The notes: a model not told the origin generated them from the sequence alone. A stretch of 63,750 nt of DNA from Chloroflexota bacterium (GCA_004297765.1 SCTZ01000014.1:1-63750); one strand, 5' to 3'; counted from the stretch's first letter, positions 1-8,763 are shown. Made by a program: numbers and translations.

Positions 1-2
1 AA

Positions 3-35
3 ATCAAACCGGCCGAGCTCGCCAATCAGGGCTGA
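3..35 (+). other. possible C-terminal tail of an upstream gene
   Basis: The first 35 bases stay open in one plus-strand frame and read IKPAELANQG followed by TGA. This could be the last codons of a gene that starts before the window. Ten residues are too few to identify anything, and an open stretch this short is expected by chance. The 200 bases from here to the first convincing gene hold no other feature I can support. Confidence 0.2.
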
Positions 36-232
36 GCAGTCGGTGCACCGGGGTTGAGGCCTGCACGCCCTGTTGGCGAACCTGGCGCCGGGCCGCGCCG
101 GGGAATTACTGCGATGTCCCACTCGCTGATCAAATTGACGTTGGTGGGTGTCGGTGATATTATGTCTCAGGCTCCGTCGGACGGGCGGAATACGCGGCGC
201 GAGCCGACAGTAACCTTTGTGGAGACAGCGAG

Positions 233-559
233 ATGAGCAAAGGCAAAAGGACAGCGAAACGCACATCGAGCGCGGCCAAGCGGCGCAGGACCGCCGCGAC
301 TTCTCGGTCCATCGGCATCACGCCGGGGGCTACCAAGAGGTCCTGGCTCTCCACGCGGGGTTACGTCATCATTTCCGCGATTATGGTGATTATCCTTGGG
401 GCCAGTGTACTCACATTCCTCGGTCCCGGCGCCTTTTCGGGAGGTCCTGCTCCTGCCCCGACCAGCGAGTCTAATGGGGTGCCCTCGGGCGCGATACTTG
501 ACGAGACGATGCCGATCTATGCCAGCGTTTCCTTCGTCGTGGAAGGGGCGCATGTTTGA
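233..559 (+). CDS. small basic single-span membrane protein
   Basis: This 108-residue protein has a very basic N-terminus (about 40 residues rich in K, R, S and T) and one strongly hydrophobic segment at about residues 45-70. A short Pro/Ser/Gly-rich outer region follows. The positive-inside rule places the basic tail in the cytoplasm. A purine-rich GGAGACAGC lies just before the ATG. It sits directly upstream of the cytochrome c maturation genes in the same direction and may belong to that operon. I do not recognise a family. Similar basic-tail-plus-anchor proteins often precede thioredoxin-type genes, but no function can be given from sequence alone. Confidence 0.55.
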   Translation: MSKGKRTAKRTSSAAKRRRTAATSRSIGITPGATKRSWLSTRGYVIISAIMVIILGASVLTFLGPGAFSGGPAPAPTSESNGVPSGAILDETMPIYASVSFVVEGAHV

Positions 560-629
560 TAGCATCTCCGTCATTTAGCTGGGGTCCTACGGGTGGGTGC
601 TCTTGTCGGCAGGGGCACGAGGTCAGTAA

Positions 630-1652
630 ATGTCAAAAGACGAATTCTGTTCACGTCTAGGACTGGGTGATAGTCCCAGTCAGGAAGAGATCGAGGCTCG
701 CTACCAGGAGATCACGGCGTTCCTGCGCTCGGAAGCGGTGCCGTCGAGTCTGCGGCGCTGGGCTGAGGAGCAAGAGGCTGGCATCGACGAGGCCTACACA
801 GTGCTGACCGGTCCAGAGGAGTCGCGGCCTCGTCCGGCCGAGGCTCGCCCGGGCAAGAAGCGCTCGGACTACATCGTGGTCGAGGATCTTCCTGAGGAGG
901 ACGAGGAAGAATACTTCGACGAGCTGGACGAGGATGAGGAGGAAGAGCGACGTGAACGGCAGGCTCGGCAGCGACGCGCGGCCGCGAGACGGCGGAGCGT
1001 CAGCGACGATGATGTTGAGTCGGCCGATGAGTCGACCCGCCTAAAGCAGGTAGCCGTCGGCGTGGCCATTGGACTGGTTGTGCTGGTAGGCTTCTTTGCC
1101 ATCCAGCGCGGGTGGATCCCCGGATTGGGAACCAGCGCAAGCCCCGCCGCGACGTCGCAGGATGGGACGGTGGCGTTGGACCAGAATCGCGTCAACCAAC
1201 TGAAGTCCCAGTTGTCCAAGAACCCGGATGATCAGGATGCACTGTTCGAGCTGGGCGAGATGTACTTCCAGGCCGGTATGTGGCAGGAGAACCTGGATTA
1301 CTTCATGAAGCTAGTGCAGCTGGATCCCAGGAATACGCACGCTCTGACTGATATCGGCACCTCCAACTTCAATCTAGGCCAGTATGAGGTTGCCAAGACA
1401 TATTGGAAGAAGGTCCTGGAGATCGATCCGAACGACGTGCAGTCCCATTTCAACATGGGCTTCCTATATGCCAACGTTCCGCCACAGGATCTGAGCGCGG
1501 CTGTCAAGGAGTGGGAGCTTGTCGCGAAGCTGGCACCGGGCTCGGACATCGCGCAGACAGCTCAGGCGCACGCGGACGCTTACAAAAAGATGCTGAATCC
1601 TACCACGGCTTCTCCATCGGCTTCGTCGTCGTCGCCTTCGGCAAAACCATGA
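630..1652 (+). CDS. membrane-anchored TPR protein heading the cytochrome c maturation genes
   Basis: The protein has 340 residues in four parts. Residues 1-65 are helical and resemble a J-domain (ARYQEIT..., AYTVLTGPEE) but lack a clear HPD motif. Residues about 75-125 are very acidic and then very basic (EEDEEEYFDELDEDEEEE, then Arg-rich). One membrane span follows at about 138-158. After it come tandem TPR units at about 190-315 (for example ALFELGEMYFQAGMW and AHALTDIGTSNFNLGQY-like helices) and a Ser/Pro/Ala tail. The TPRs would face outside. Its place 29 bp before ccdA suggests a CcmI/NrfG-like role in handling apocytochrome. That role is inferred; the fold assignment is firm. Confidence 0.75.
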   Translation: MSKDEFCSRLGLGDSPSQEEIEARYQEITAFLRSEAVPSSLRRWAEEQEAGIDEAYTVLTGPEESRPRPAEARPGKKRSDYIVVEDLPEEDEEEYFDELDEDEEEERRERQARQRRAAARRRSVSDDDVESADESTRLKQVAVGVAIGLVVLVGFFAIQRGWIPGLGTSASPAATSQDGTVALDQNRVNQLKSQLSKNPDDQDALFELGEMYFQAGMWQENLDYFMKLVQLDPRNTHALTDIGTSNFNLGQYEVAKTYWKKVLEIDPNDVQSHFNMGFLYANVPPQDLSAAVKEWELVAKLAPGSDIAQTAQAHADAYKKMLNPTTASPSASSSSPSAKP

Positions 1653-1681
1653 GCATCCGCGAAAGGGCACGCGAGTAAAGT

Positions 1682-2392
1682 ATGGAGGCCGAGAACCTAA
1701 GCATTCTAATCGCCTTTGGGGCAGGGCTGCTGTCGTTCCTCTCTCCATGTGTATTGCCGCTGGTCCCCGCCTACGTCAGCCATATGGCGGGGACCTCCAT
1801 TCGCCAATATACCAGCTCGGATCGCCTGGTGACTTTCCTCCATGCGCTGGCGTTTGTCGTGGGCTTCTCCACGGTGTTTGTCACGTTCTGGGTCTCGATC
1901 GGGCTGATCGGGTTCCTGGTGCAAGACGCCATGCGTTACATTCGGCAGGGCGGAGGGGTGATCTTGGTCCTGATGGGGCTCAACCTGATGGGGATCATCA
2001 AGATACCCTTCCTCTACCGCGACATGCACGTGGAGATCAGGCAGCGAGAGCGCCCCAGTTATCCCGTCTCCTTCATGATCGGCGTCCTATTCGCCGCTGG
2101 CTGGACGCCGTGCATTGGTCCGACCCTGGGAGCCATCATTGGACTGGCCACCTACAGTGAGACAGTCTGGAATGGAGCCTACCTGCTAATAGCGTACTCA
2201 GCCGGGCTCGGTATCCCCTTCCTGGGCACAGCGCTGGCGTTGGGCACTGCCTCCGGCTATCTGCGCCGCATAAATCGCTATATGCCCGTGATCTCAATTG
2301 TTAGTGGCATCTTTCTGATCGTGGTCGGCATCCTGATGCTGACCAACATGTTCATTATCATACCCAAGTACTTCAACTGGGGGGCGATCTGA
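1682..2392 (+). CDS. ccdA: CcdA, thiol-disulfide electron carrier for cytochrome c assembly
   Basis: This polytopic protein of 236 residues has six hydrophobic helices and the two family signatures: FLSPCVLPLVPAY at residues 20-32 and GWTPCIGPTLG near residue 140. The two cysteines carry reducing equivalents from cytoplasmic thioredoxin across the membrane. The family then reduces apocytochrome c through a ResA/CcsX protein such as the one encoded at 5053. The length fits the short CcdA class rather than full DsbD. It is followed by resB and ccsA in the same direction, which is the classic System II order. No frameshift or missing residue is seen. Confidence 0.93.
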   Translation: MEAENLSILIAFGAGLLSFLSPCVLPLVPAYVSHMAGTSIRQYTSSDRLVTFLHALAFVVGFSTVFVTFWVSIGLIGFLVQDAMRYIRQGGGVILVLMGLNLMGIIKIPFLYRDMHVEIRQRERPSYPVSFMIGVLFAAGWTPCIGPTLGAIIGLATYSETVWNGAYLLIAYSAGLGIPFLGTALALGTASGYLRRINRYMPVISIVSGIFLIVVGILMLTNMFIIIPKYFNWGAI

Positions 2393-2471
2393 TCTGCGCG
2401 TTGGCATTTCGGAAGCTGGGCTCTCATGCCCAGTAGGTCTCTTGATTTCACGCTAGGGTTACGCGACCAAC

Positions 2472-3953
2472 ATGGATAGAAAAAGCAGGAAGCTTCCGCT
2501 GGGTGGCGCTGGAGCATCTTCTTCGGGCGCGGGTGTCCAGACCATCGCTCCCGCAGGGTCGTTTGATCTTTCGGCTCTGTCGGACGCGATATGGCATTTG
2601 TGTTGCTCCATCCGCCTGGCGCTGATTCTCATTCTGCTCATCGCGGTGGCCGCCTTTGTCGGCACGCTGCTCCTGCAGGCACCTGGAGGGCTCTCCGCGC
2701 AGGACCACGCGGTCTGGCTCGATCAGGCTCGCCTGAAGTACGGGGCCTGGACGAATCTGCTGAATGCGCTCCAGTTCTTTGAGGTCTTCAGCTCGGTCTG
2801 GTTTCGTGGACTGCTTGTCCTGCTCATGATCAACGTGACCGCGTGCACGGTCAACCGCTGGCCTGCGATGTGGATCAGTATCTCGCGTCCGCGGGTGCGC
2901 ACTGGAGACGGGTTCTTTCGCCAGTCGGCCACGGGCACCTGCATCGATGCATCCGGCCTTTCGATGTCGGAGGCAGCGGAAAGCTTGCGCAGCTTACTGG
3001 CCGGCCGTCGCTTCAGGGTCTTGACGGAGAGAACCGAACGCGCTGTCCATCTGTATGCCGATCGCAATCGCTACGGCAAGTTGGGTACGTTTCTCAACCA
3101 CGCGAGTCTGTTGCTCCTGATGGCCGGTGTCATCATTGGCTCGGTGTTTGGCTTCCGGAACACGGAGTTCGTCATCCCGGAGGGCTCGGTCAGGGACGTT
3201 GGGTTCGGCACGAATCTCTCCGTCAAGTGCGAGAGCTTCATCGACGAATACTATCCGGATGGCCCGCCCAAGGACTACCGCAGCGATCTGGTGATCTACG
3301 AGAATGGCGCAGAGGTGAAGCGGCAGACCGTTCGTGTCAACGAGCCCCTGGACTACAAGGGCGTGCGATTTCATCAAGCCTTCTTCGGTCCGGCCGCGAT
3401 CATCGAGGCCAAGGATGAGGCAGGCCAACGGCTCTTCCACGATGGTGTCGCGCTAGCGTATGAATCGGCACAGCGCCCGGTTGGCTCATTCGTGATACCA
3501 GAGCGGGGGCTGATGGTGGTCGTGGTCGGTCCAATGTCTGGCCGACAGGACTCGCTGGTGGGACCGGGCGAGGTGCGTCTCGAGGTGTACCAGGAGCTAA
3601 CGCAGACGCGGGTGGCGTCCGATAACCTCTCCCTGCGGGAGTCGAAGACCCTAGCTGGGCTGTCCTTCACCTTCGAGCGCGAGAGGCAGTTTACCGGACT
3701 GCAGGTCGTGCGCGATCCAGGCGTGACGCTTATCTGGATTGCCTCCGCCCTGATGGTAATCGGTCTGATCATGGTCTTCTACTTCCCCCACCGAAGGTTG
3801 TGGGCCCGCTGTCAGCCTGGCGCGGACGGACAAACGGAGATTTGGATGGCCGCGATCACGCGTCGTGATTTACCCTTCGCGAGAGAGTTCCAATTCCTGA
3901 CCAACGAGGTTCGGGAAAGGCTAGGAATAGGGAGGAGAGTCCCAGATGTTTAA
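2472..3953 (+). CDS. resB: ResB/Ccs1 subunit of the System II cytochrome c synthetase
   Basis: The 493-residue protein has the ResB layout. Two membrane spans lie near residues 45-65 and 110-130, a third at about 205-225, a large outer domain follows (about 230-415), and a last span lies at about 418-437. The WHLCCSIRLALILILLI start and the NHASLLLLMAGVIIGS third helix are typical. With CcsA it forms the complex that moves heme out and attaches it to CXXCH motifs. The stop overlaps the start of ccsA by 8 bp, so the two are translationally coupled. Confidence 0.92.
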   Translation: MDRKSRKLPLGGAGASSSGAGVQTIAPAGSFDLSALSDAIWHLCCSIRLALILILLIAVAAFVGTLLLQAPGGLSAQDHAVWLDQARLKYGAWTNLLNALQFFEVFSSVWFRGLLVLLMINVTACTVNRWPAMWISISRPRVRTGDGFFRQSATGTCIDASGLSMSEAAESLRSLLAGRRFRVLTERTERAVHLYADRNRYGKLGTFLNHASLLLLMAGVIIGSVFGFRNTEFVIPEGSVRDVGFGTNLSVKCESFIDEYYPDGPPKDYRSDLVIYENGAEVKRQTVRVNEPLDYKGVRFHQAFFGPAAIIEAKDEAGQRLFHDGVALAYESAQRPVGSFVIPERGLMVVVVGPMSGRQDSLVGPGEVRLEVYQELTQTRVASDNLSLRESKTLAGLSFTFERERQFTGLQVVRDPGVTLIWIASALMVIGLIMVFYFPHRRLWARCQPGADGQTEIWMAAITRRDLPFAREFQFLTNEVRERLGIGRRVPDV

Positions 3954-4824
3954 GATGTCACAGTATATGTACACAGCGGCATTCCTGACCTTGGCCGTGG
4001 CGACGTTGTTCTACCTATGGTACGCGCTGGCCACTCGCCGGGTGGCTGTCACGCGGTTGGTGACGGCCGGCGGACGATTGGGGCAGACCGTTGTCAGCGG
4101 CGAAATGGGGACAGCCGGCAAGTACGGAACCATGTTCGCCGCTCTGACGGTGGTATTCCTGACCTTATGCTTGGCGTTTCGTGCCGTCGCCACGGGACAC
4201 GGACCGTTTGCCAACATGTACGAGTTCACCCTGGCGTTCGCCTGGGGCGTGATGGTGTCCTACGTGTATTTCGAATGGCGGTACAAGGTCCGTATCCTCG
4301 GGGTCTTCGCATCCCTGGTGGCCGTCGGCATGATGGCCTATGCGGCGATAGTGCCCGCGGAGATCCAGCCCCTGGTACCGGCGCTGCAGAATAACCTGCT
4401 GCTCACGATTCACGTGGCTGTGGCGATCGTGGCCTACGGGACATTTGCCATAGCGTTTGTTGCGGCGCTGCTCTATCTCTTCCAGGGCGAGGATGGGGTC
4501 AGTTGGATGCCAACGCGAGCGCTACTGGACGAGATCGGGTACAAGGCGGTGATCATTGGCTTTCCGATGATGGCGCTGGTGATCATCCTGGGGGCGCTAT
4601 GGGCTGATGTGGCGTGGGGAAGCTACTGGAGCTGGGATCCGAAGGAGACGGCGTCGTTGGTGACGTGGCTGATCTATGGTGGGTACCTGCATGCGCGGAC
4701 CATGCGAGGCTGGCGTGGAACACGCAGCGCCGTGTTGCTGTTGCTTGGCTTCGCAGCCACCCTGTTCACGTACTTTGGCAACCTGTTCTTCGGTGGACTC
4801 CATAGCTATGGCGGTCTGGGCTAG
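3946..4824 (+). CDS. ccsA: CcsA/ResC, heme-handling subunit of the cytochrome c synthetase
   Basis: This 292-residue protein has about eight membrane spans and the tryptophan-rich WWD signature WGSYWSWDPKE at residues 224-234. His85, His156 and His249 are candidate heme ligands of the family. The WWD region presents heme to apocytochromes on the outer face. It overlaps resB by 8 bp. Length and motif match ResC/CcsB of System II; it is not a CcmF, which would be about twice as long. The symbols ccsA, ccsB and resC are used interchangeably for this protein. Confidence 0.93.
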   Translation: MFKMSQYMYTAAFLTLAVATLFYLWYALATRRVAVTRLVTAGGRLGQTVVSGEMGTAGKYGTMFAALTVVFLTLCLAFRAVATGHGPFANMYEFTLAFAWGVMVSYVYFEWRYKVRILGVFASLVAVGMMAYAAIVPAEIQPLVPALQNNLLLTIHVAVAIVAYGTFAIAFVAALLYLFQGEDGVSWMPTRALLDEIGYKAVIIGFPMMALVIILGALWADVAWGSYWSWDPKETASLVTWLIYGGYLHARTMRGWRGTRSAVLLLLGFAATLFTYFGNLFFGGLHSYGGLG

Positions 4825-4926
4825 AAACCACCGCATCAGCAGCGCGCTCTTTGTGCGACCGGCACGGCCGGGACCAACGAGGGGACCCGGCCCGTGGCAC
4901 AGGCGAGTCGAGACTAGGTAGACCTT

Positions 4927-5010
4927 GTACTCTGCTGTGGCGAGTGTGGGGACCAGCATCCACCTTGCTGTACGGCTGGTGAGGCGCAGAGTACGAGAAC
5001 GGCCTTTTTT
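4927..5010 (+). promoter_or_regulatory. inverted repeat and T-run before the resA-like gene
   Basis: GTACTCTGC (4927-4935) is answered by its exact reverse complement GCAGAGTAC (4986-4994). A GC-rich stretch and six T residues (5005-5010) follow. The 50-base loop is too long for a simple terminator, but the arrangement could form a leader structure between ccsA and the next gene. The surrounding 228-bp gap holds no convincing ORF. Confidence 0.25.
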
Positions 5011-5052
5011 CGGCTTGGGCGACGATATCGCTCCTCGGATGGAGAAGAGAAG

Positions 5053-5637
5053 ATGGTGGAGACAGCGGAAGTGCAGCCCCGATCGAGTCGGCTGCGTGAC
5101 ATCGGCGTAGCTCTTGTGATCGGACTGGTGGTCGTGGGTGTCGTCTTCGCCTTGAATTGGCAGGGCGAAGATAAATCCGGCGGCGTCACGGGGCGGAGCC
5201 TGGGTGCGGGCGGTGCGGCCCCGCAGGTTGGCAAGAGCGCGGCCGATTTTACGGTGGCGGGTGTGGATGGGAGACCGCTCCATCTGAGTGATTTCAAGGG
5301 CCGGCCCGTGTGGCTGAACTTCTGGGCCACCTGGTGCCCGCCATGTCGGGCCGAGATGCCTGATATCGTCGCTGTCTATGACGAGGAGCAGTCCAAGGAT
5401 CTGGTCATTCTGGCCGTCAGCATCGGAGAGGATGCGGACACCGTGCGTCAGTACGTGGAGAAGGCCGGCATGAAATTCACCGTCGGTGTGGATGGTAGGC
5501 AATCGATCGCGGACATGTACAGAGTGTCGGGTATTCCGACGCACATCTTCATCGATCGGGACGGCATCGTGCGCGACGTGCAAGTCGGCGGCATGAGCAG
5601 GTCTCTGATGAAGCAGAGGCTTGGCAAGATTCTGTAG
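5053..5637 (+). CDS. resA: ResA/TlpA-like membrane-anchored thioredoxin
   Basis: The protein has 194 residues: a short cytoplasmic tail, one N-terminal anchor at about residues 18-36, a linker, and a thioredoxin domain with the WCPPC active site at residues 94-98. The GIPTHIFIDRDG segment carries the cis-proline. The family reduces the disulfide of apocytochrome c outside the membrane, drawing electrons from CcdA. Position after ccdA-resB-ccsA and before the bc-type complex fits this exactly. The start is an ATG preceded by GAGAAGAGAAG. Confidence 0.85.
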   Translation: MVETAEVQPRSSRLRDIGVALVIGLVVVGVVFALNWQGEDKSGGVTGRSLGAGGAAPQVGKSAADFTVAGVDGRPLHLSDFKGRPVWLNFWATWCPPCRAEMPDIVAVYDEEQSKDLVILAVSIGEDADTVRQYVEKAGMKFTVGVDGRQSIADMYRVSGIPTHIFIDRDGIVRDVQVGGMSRSLMKQRLGKIL

Positions 5638-5667
5638 AATTCAACTTCGTTTTCGATTGAGGTGGTT

Positions 5668-6198
5668 ATGCCGTTGGAAACAAACGGGAACAATCATGCT
5701 CTGTCTCGGCGCTCGTTTCTCGCGGCTTTGATGGGTGGGTTTTCGGCCCTCATCGCCGTCGTGCTCGGCGCGCCAGCGGCAGGATTCGCGCTATCTCCCA
5801 CACTGAAAAGCGGGAAGAAGGAGGAATGGATCTCGCTGGGGGCGCCCAACGATTTCCAGGTCGGGCAGCCCAAGATGGTTGACTTCACCATCATGCGCAA
5901 GGACGGCTGGCTTGAGCAGTCGGTCAGCAAATCCGTCTACGTCATTCGCACCGGCGATGCTCAGTTCACGGTCTTCAGCCCTCGCTGCACCCACCTGGGG
6001 TGCATCATTTCGTGGCGGTCCGAGGACAAGTCCTTCCAGTGCCCTTGTCATGGAGGGATTTTCGGTCTGACCGGCGAGGTCCAGGGTGGTCCTCCGCCAC
6101 GCCCACTTGATACGCTCGAATGGAAGATAGACGGAGGCAAGCTGATCGCCTCCTATAAGGACTTCCTCCTGGGTGTGCCTGACAAGGTCGAAGCTTAA
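5668..6198 (+). CDS. qcrA: Rieske [2Fe-2S] subunit of the quinol-cytochrome c reductase
   Basis: This protein has 176 residues. A twin-arginine signal (SRRSFLAALMGG, residues 13-24) leads into a membrane helix and a Rieske domain. The cluster ligands are visible as CTHLGC (Cys107, His109) and CPCHGG (Cys125, His128), with Cys112 and Cys127 available for the conserved disulfide. I chose ATG 5668 over GTG 5662 because GAGG lies five bases before it. The following genes encode cytochrome b6 and subunit IV, so this is the mobile electron carrier between quinol and cytochrome c. Confidence 0.93.
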   Translation: MPLETNGNNHALSRRSFLAALMGGFSALIAVVLGAPAAGFALSPTLKSGKKEEWISLGAPNDFQVGQPKMVDFTIMRKDGWLEQSVSKSVYVIRTGDAQFTVFSPRCTHLGCIISWRSEDKSFQCPCHGGIFGLTGEVQGGPPPRPLDTLEWKIDGGKLIASYKDFLLGVPDKVEA

Positions 6199-6301
6199 GT
6201 AAGCCTGTTACATCGCTTTTCATTCACCGCTTGCAAAGGGTATCTGCCAGTGTTGCCAGAAGACCCGAGCGGAACTACTACACGCATGAAAGGGTCGAAA
6301 G

Positions 6302-7018
6302 GTGAACGGTGTCATCAATTGGCTCGATGAACGATTAGGTGTAAATCAGATATGGGGGATCATTTTCCTCCGCAATATGCCCAAGGGCGTTAATTGGTGG
6401 TACACGCTGGGCAGCGCCACTCTCTTCGTGTTCATTATCCAGGCGGTCACGGGCATGTTCCTGGCGATGTACTACGCGCCTACCCCGGATCATGCATACG
6501 ATAGCATCCAGTACATCATGAACGAAGTGATCTTCGGTCAGGTGATCCGCGGTCTCCATCACTGGGGCGCCAGCGCCATGGTGGTTTTGGTGATCCTACA
6601 CATGCTGCGCATCATTGTGATGGGTGCGTACAAGTATCCGCGCGAAGCGACCTGGATCGTCGGGGTCGTGCTGCTTCTGCTGGTGTTCGGGTTTGGCTTC
6701 ACTGGTTATCTACTCCCATGGGATGAGAAAGCCTACTGGGCCACGACAGTTGGCACGAACATGGCGGGCACTGTGCCCTTCATAGGCGGCTTCCTGCTTG
6801 TCGCTGCGCGCGGTGGCTCCGACCTCGGTGCTCTCACCTTGACGCGCTTCTATGCCATCCACATGCTGTTCCTACCGAGCTTGACGGTAGGGTTCATCGC
6901 TCTGCACATCTTCATGGTCATCCGGCAGGGCATCTCGGTCCCGCCGGCTATCTGGGAGAAGATGGAGGACGTCAGTCATAGCGTGACCCGGGCCCGAGAA
7001 CTGGTGGGAAAGAGGTAG
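6302..7018 (+). CDS. qcrB: cytochrome b6-type subunit of the menaquinol-cytochrome c reductase
   Basis: The protein has 238 residues and four main membrane helices. Heme ligands fall at His86/87, His100, His187 and His202, so helix D has the 14-residue spacing of cytochrome b6 and Bacillus QcrB rather than the bc1 spacing. No cysteine is present in the protein, so the extra covalent heme of b6f/QcrB complexes, which needs an N-terminal Cys, appears absent. The start is GTG with AAAGGG upstream. It is followed 6 bp later by the subunit IV gene. The quinone is likely menaquinone, which is inferred. Confidence 0.93.
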   Translation: MNGVINWLDERLGVNQIWGIIFLRNMPKGVNWWYTLGSATLFVFIIQAVTGMFLAMYYAPTPDHAYDSIQYIMNEVIFGQVIRGLHHWGASAMVVLVILHMLRIIVMGAYKYPREATWIVGVVLLLLVFGFGFTGYLLPWDEKAYWATTVGTNMAGTVPFIGGFLLVAARGGSDLGALTLTRFYAIHMLFLPSLTVGFIALHIFMVIRQGISVPPAIWEKMEDVSHSVTRARELVGKR

Positions 7019-7024
7019 GATGGG

Positions 7025-7774
7025 ATGCAACAGACCGAAAAGCGTGCCATGACCAACGGCTTCGATAGGCGCTATCACGATTATCACGATCGCTACGTCG
7101 CGTGGAAGAAGAAGGGTAAGCCCTGGTTCCCCTATGTGCTCTACGAAGACGCAGTGGTGGCCGCCCTGGTTCTCGGGTTGCTGCTGGCCCTGATCGTATT
7201 CGCCGGGGTTCCCACCGAGTCGCAGGCCGATCCAACTAACACATCCTACGTGCCCAGGCCCGAGTGGTACTTCATGTTTCTCTTCGAGATGCTGAAGTTC
7301 TTTCCCGGCGAGTTGGAGTGGGTCGGGGTGGTCGTGGTTCCCGGTATCATGTTCGCGGCGCTCTTGCTTCTGCCGTGGATCGACCGCGGTCCCTGGCGCA
7401 TCATCAAGCGCCGTCCGCTGATCGCCCTTGCGACGACGGCCGGGCTGGTGGCCACGGTTTTCCTGACCGTGCAAGCCTTCCAGAGCACACCGGTCACTGC
7501 TGAGACCGGCCGAAAACTATCGCCCATCGAAGCAGCCGGAAAGAAGCTTTATCAGGCACAAAACTGCGGGGCGTGTCACGTTCTCCAGGGCCAGGGCGGA
7601 ACCGTTGGACCGAGCCTGGATGATGTGGGCAGCCGGCGCGACGTTAGCGCCATCCACCAGTACATCGAGAATCCCAAGCGCCAAAACCCGAATGCGGCGA
7701 TGCCGCAATTCCTGCCACCTCTCACTCATCAGGAGGTGGATCAGATCGCGGTCTATCTGGGCGGCTTCAAGTAG
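7025..7774 (+). CDS. qcrC: subunit IV fused to cytochrome c (QcrC-like)
   Basis: This 249-residue fusion has a cytochrome b C-terminal half with three membrane spans and the PEWY quinol-site motif at residues 79-82. A cytochrome c domain follows with CGACH at 181-185 and a likely axial Met226 (AAMPQF). The same fusion is found in Bacillus QcrC. It places the c-type heme acceptor directly on the complex. GAGGTAGG lies just before the ATG, and it forms one operon with the Rieske and b6 genes. Confidence 0.92.
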   Translation: MQQTEKRAMTNGFDRRYHDYHDRYVAWKKKGKPWFPYVLYEDAVVAALVLGLLLALIVFAGVPTESQADPTNTSYVPRPEWYFMFLFEMLKFFPGELEWVGVVVVPGIMFAALLLLPWIDRGPWRIIKRRPLIALATTAGLVATVFLTVQAFQSTPVTAETGRKLSPIEAAGKKLYQAQNCGACHVLQGQGGTVGPSLDDVGSRRDVSAIHQYIENPKRQNPNAAMPQFLPPLTHQEVDQIAVYLGGFK

Positions 7775-7775
7775 A

Positions 7776-7808
7776 CGGAAGACGAGAGTCTATGGTAGAC
7801 TCTTCCGC
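7776..7808 (+). terminator. hairpin after the qcr genes
   Basis: AGAGTCTA, a TGG loop and TAGACTCT form a stable stem, extended by GGAAG on the left and CTTCC on the right. It lies immediately after the qcrC stop codon. No clear T-run follows, so it may act as an mRNA 3'-end stabiliser or a factor-dependent stop. The rest of the 284-bp gap to the next gene shows no ORF I trust. Confidence 0.4.
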
Positions 7809-8058
7809 CGGGTAGGCTATCCGATCCCAACCGCAAACAGTCGGCAATGTTGCCTCCGCCAATGTGGGCTCCAAACAGGGTGCCACGCCGCATCCGACAG
7901 CGCTCGCCGAACGTGACCGGGCGAGTTGCGCGTCTAACGAGCGTCAGCATAAGACTTTCGCTATAACATCGTGTGTGGAACAGGCCACGAACGTTCAGTG
8001 GGGACTCTCATCGTCCAGGAGATCCCTGCGGCCTTTGCCATGACTAGAAGGAGCGGAC

Positions 8059-8763
8059 ATGCCTTCCAAAGGAACCGATCTACTGATGGGAACCATCCTG
8101 ATCCTGGCTGGCCTTGTCGCCGGGGTCGTGATCGTCGCCGCACTTTACCAATGGGGAAATACGGTACAGGCTGAAAACGTCGCCGCACTAGCCACTCCGA
8201 CCATGTCTGTGCCTGTTTCCAAGGACCAAGGTGCTCCCGCGGCCAGTTCCGCCTCCGGCGCGGCCCCGGCCGCAGCCTCTGGCGCGGCCACGGCGGCCGG
8301 AAATGCTGCCGCTGGGCAGATTGTCTTTGCCACCAGTTGTAACGCTTGCCATCCGAACGGCGGTGCAGGAATGGGTCCGGAGATCAAGGGTCTGCCCGGC
8401 GACAAGATCAAACAGTTGACACGGCAAGGGCGCGGATCAATGCCGGCCTTTCCTGTCGCGAATCTCAGCGATCAGCAACTGGCCGATATCGCGGCGTACC
8501 TGACTTCCGGGTCCGGCGCGGCTGCCCCGAGCCCGGCGGGCGCCCCGAGTGCGGGCAGCGCGGCGGCAGGTCAGACGGCCTTCGCTGCCAATTGCGGCGC
8601 CTGCCATCCGAACGGTGGAGCTGGCGTAGGTCCTGCGGCCAAAGGTGTTCCCGTCAACACGATCACACAAGTCGTGCGGCAGGGACGCGGTGCGATGCCA
8701 GCCTTTCCTGCCTCGCGCTTGAGCGATCAGCAACTCGCCGACATCGTGGCCTATCTCAAGTAG
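8059..8763 (+). CDS. membrane-anchored di-heme cytochrome c with duplicated domain
   Basis: The 234-residue protein starts with an N-terminal anchor (about residues 8-30) and an Ala/Ser/Pro linker. Two nearly identical small cytochrome c domains follow. Heme motifs are SCNACH (Cys94, Cys97, His98) and NCGACH (Cys179, Cys182, His183), each with a later MPAF methionine ligand (Met128 and Met213) and the SDQQLADI ending. Domain similarity is high, so the duplication is probably recent. It lies just after the qcr operon and is the likely electron acceptor from that complex, passing electrons to an oxidase or other carrier encoded elsewhere. Start is ATG with AAGGAG upstream. Confidence 0.88.
   Translation: MPSKGTDLLMGTILILAGLVAGVVIVAALYQWGNTVQAENVAALATPTMSVPVSKDQGAPAASSASGAAPAAASGAATAAGNAAAGQIVFATSCNACHPNGGAGMGPEIKGLPGDKIKQLTRQGRGSMPAFPVANLSDQQLADIAAYLTSGSGAAAPSPAGAPSAGSAAAGQTAFAANCGACHPNGGAGVGPAAKGVPVNTITQVVRQGRGAMPAFPASRLSDQQLADIVAYLK

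Noticed and set aside
1..232. A 60-codon ORF at 54-236
   Set aside because: It has no ribosome site, unusual composition and overlaps the start of the clear gene at 233.
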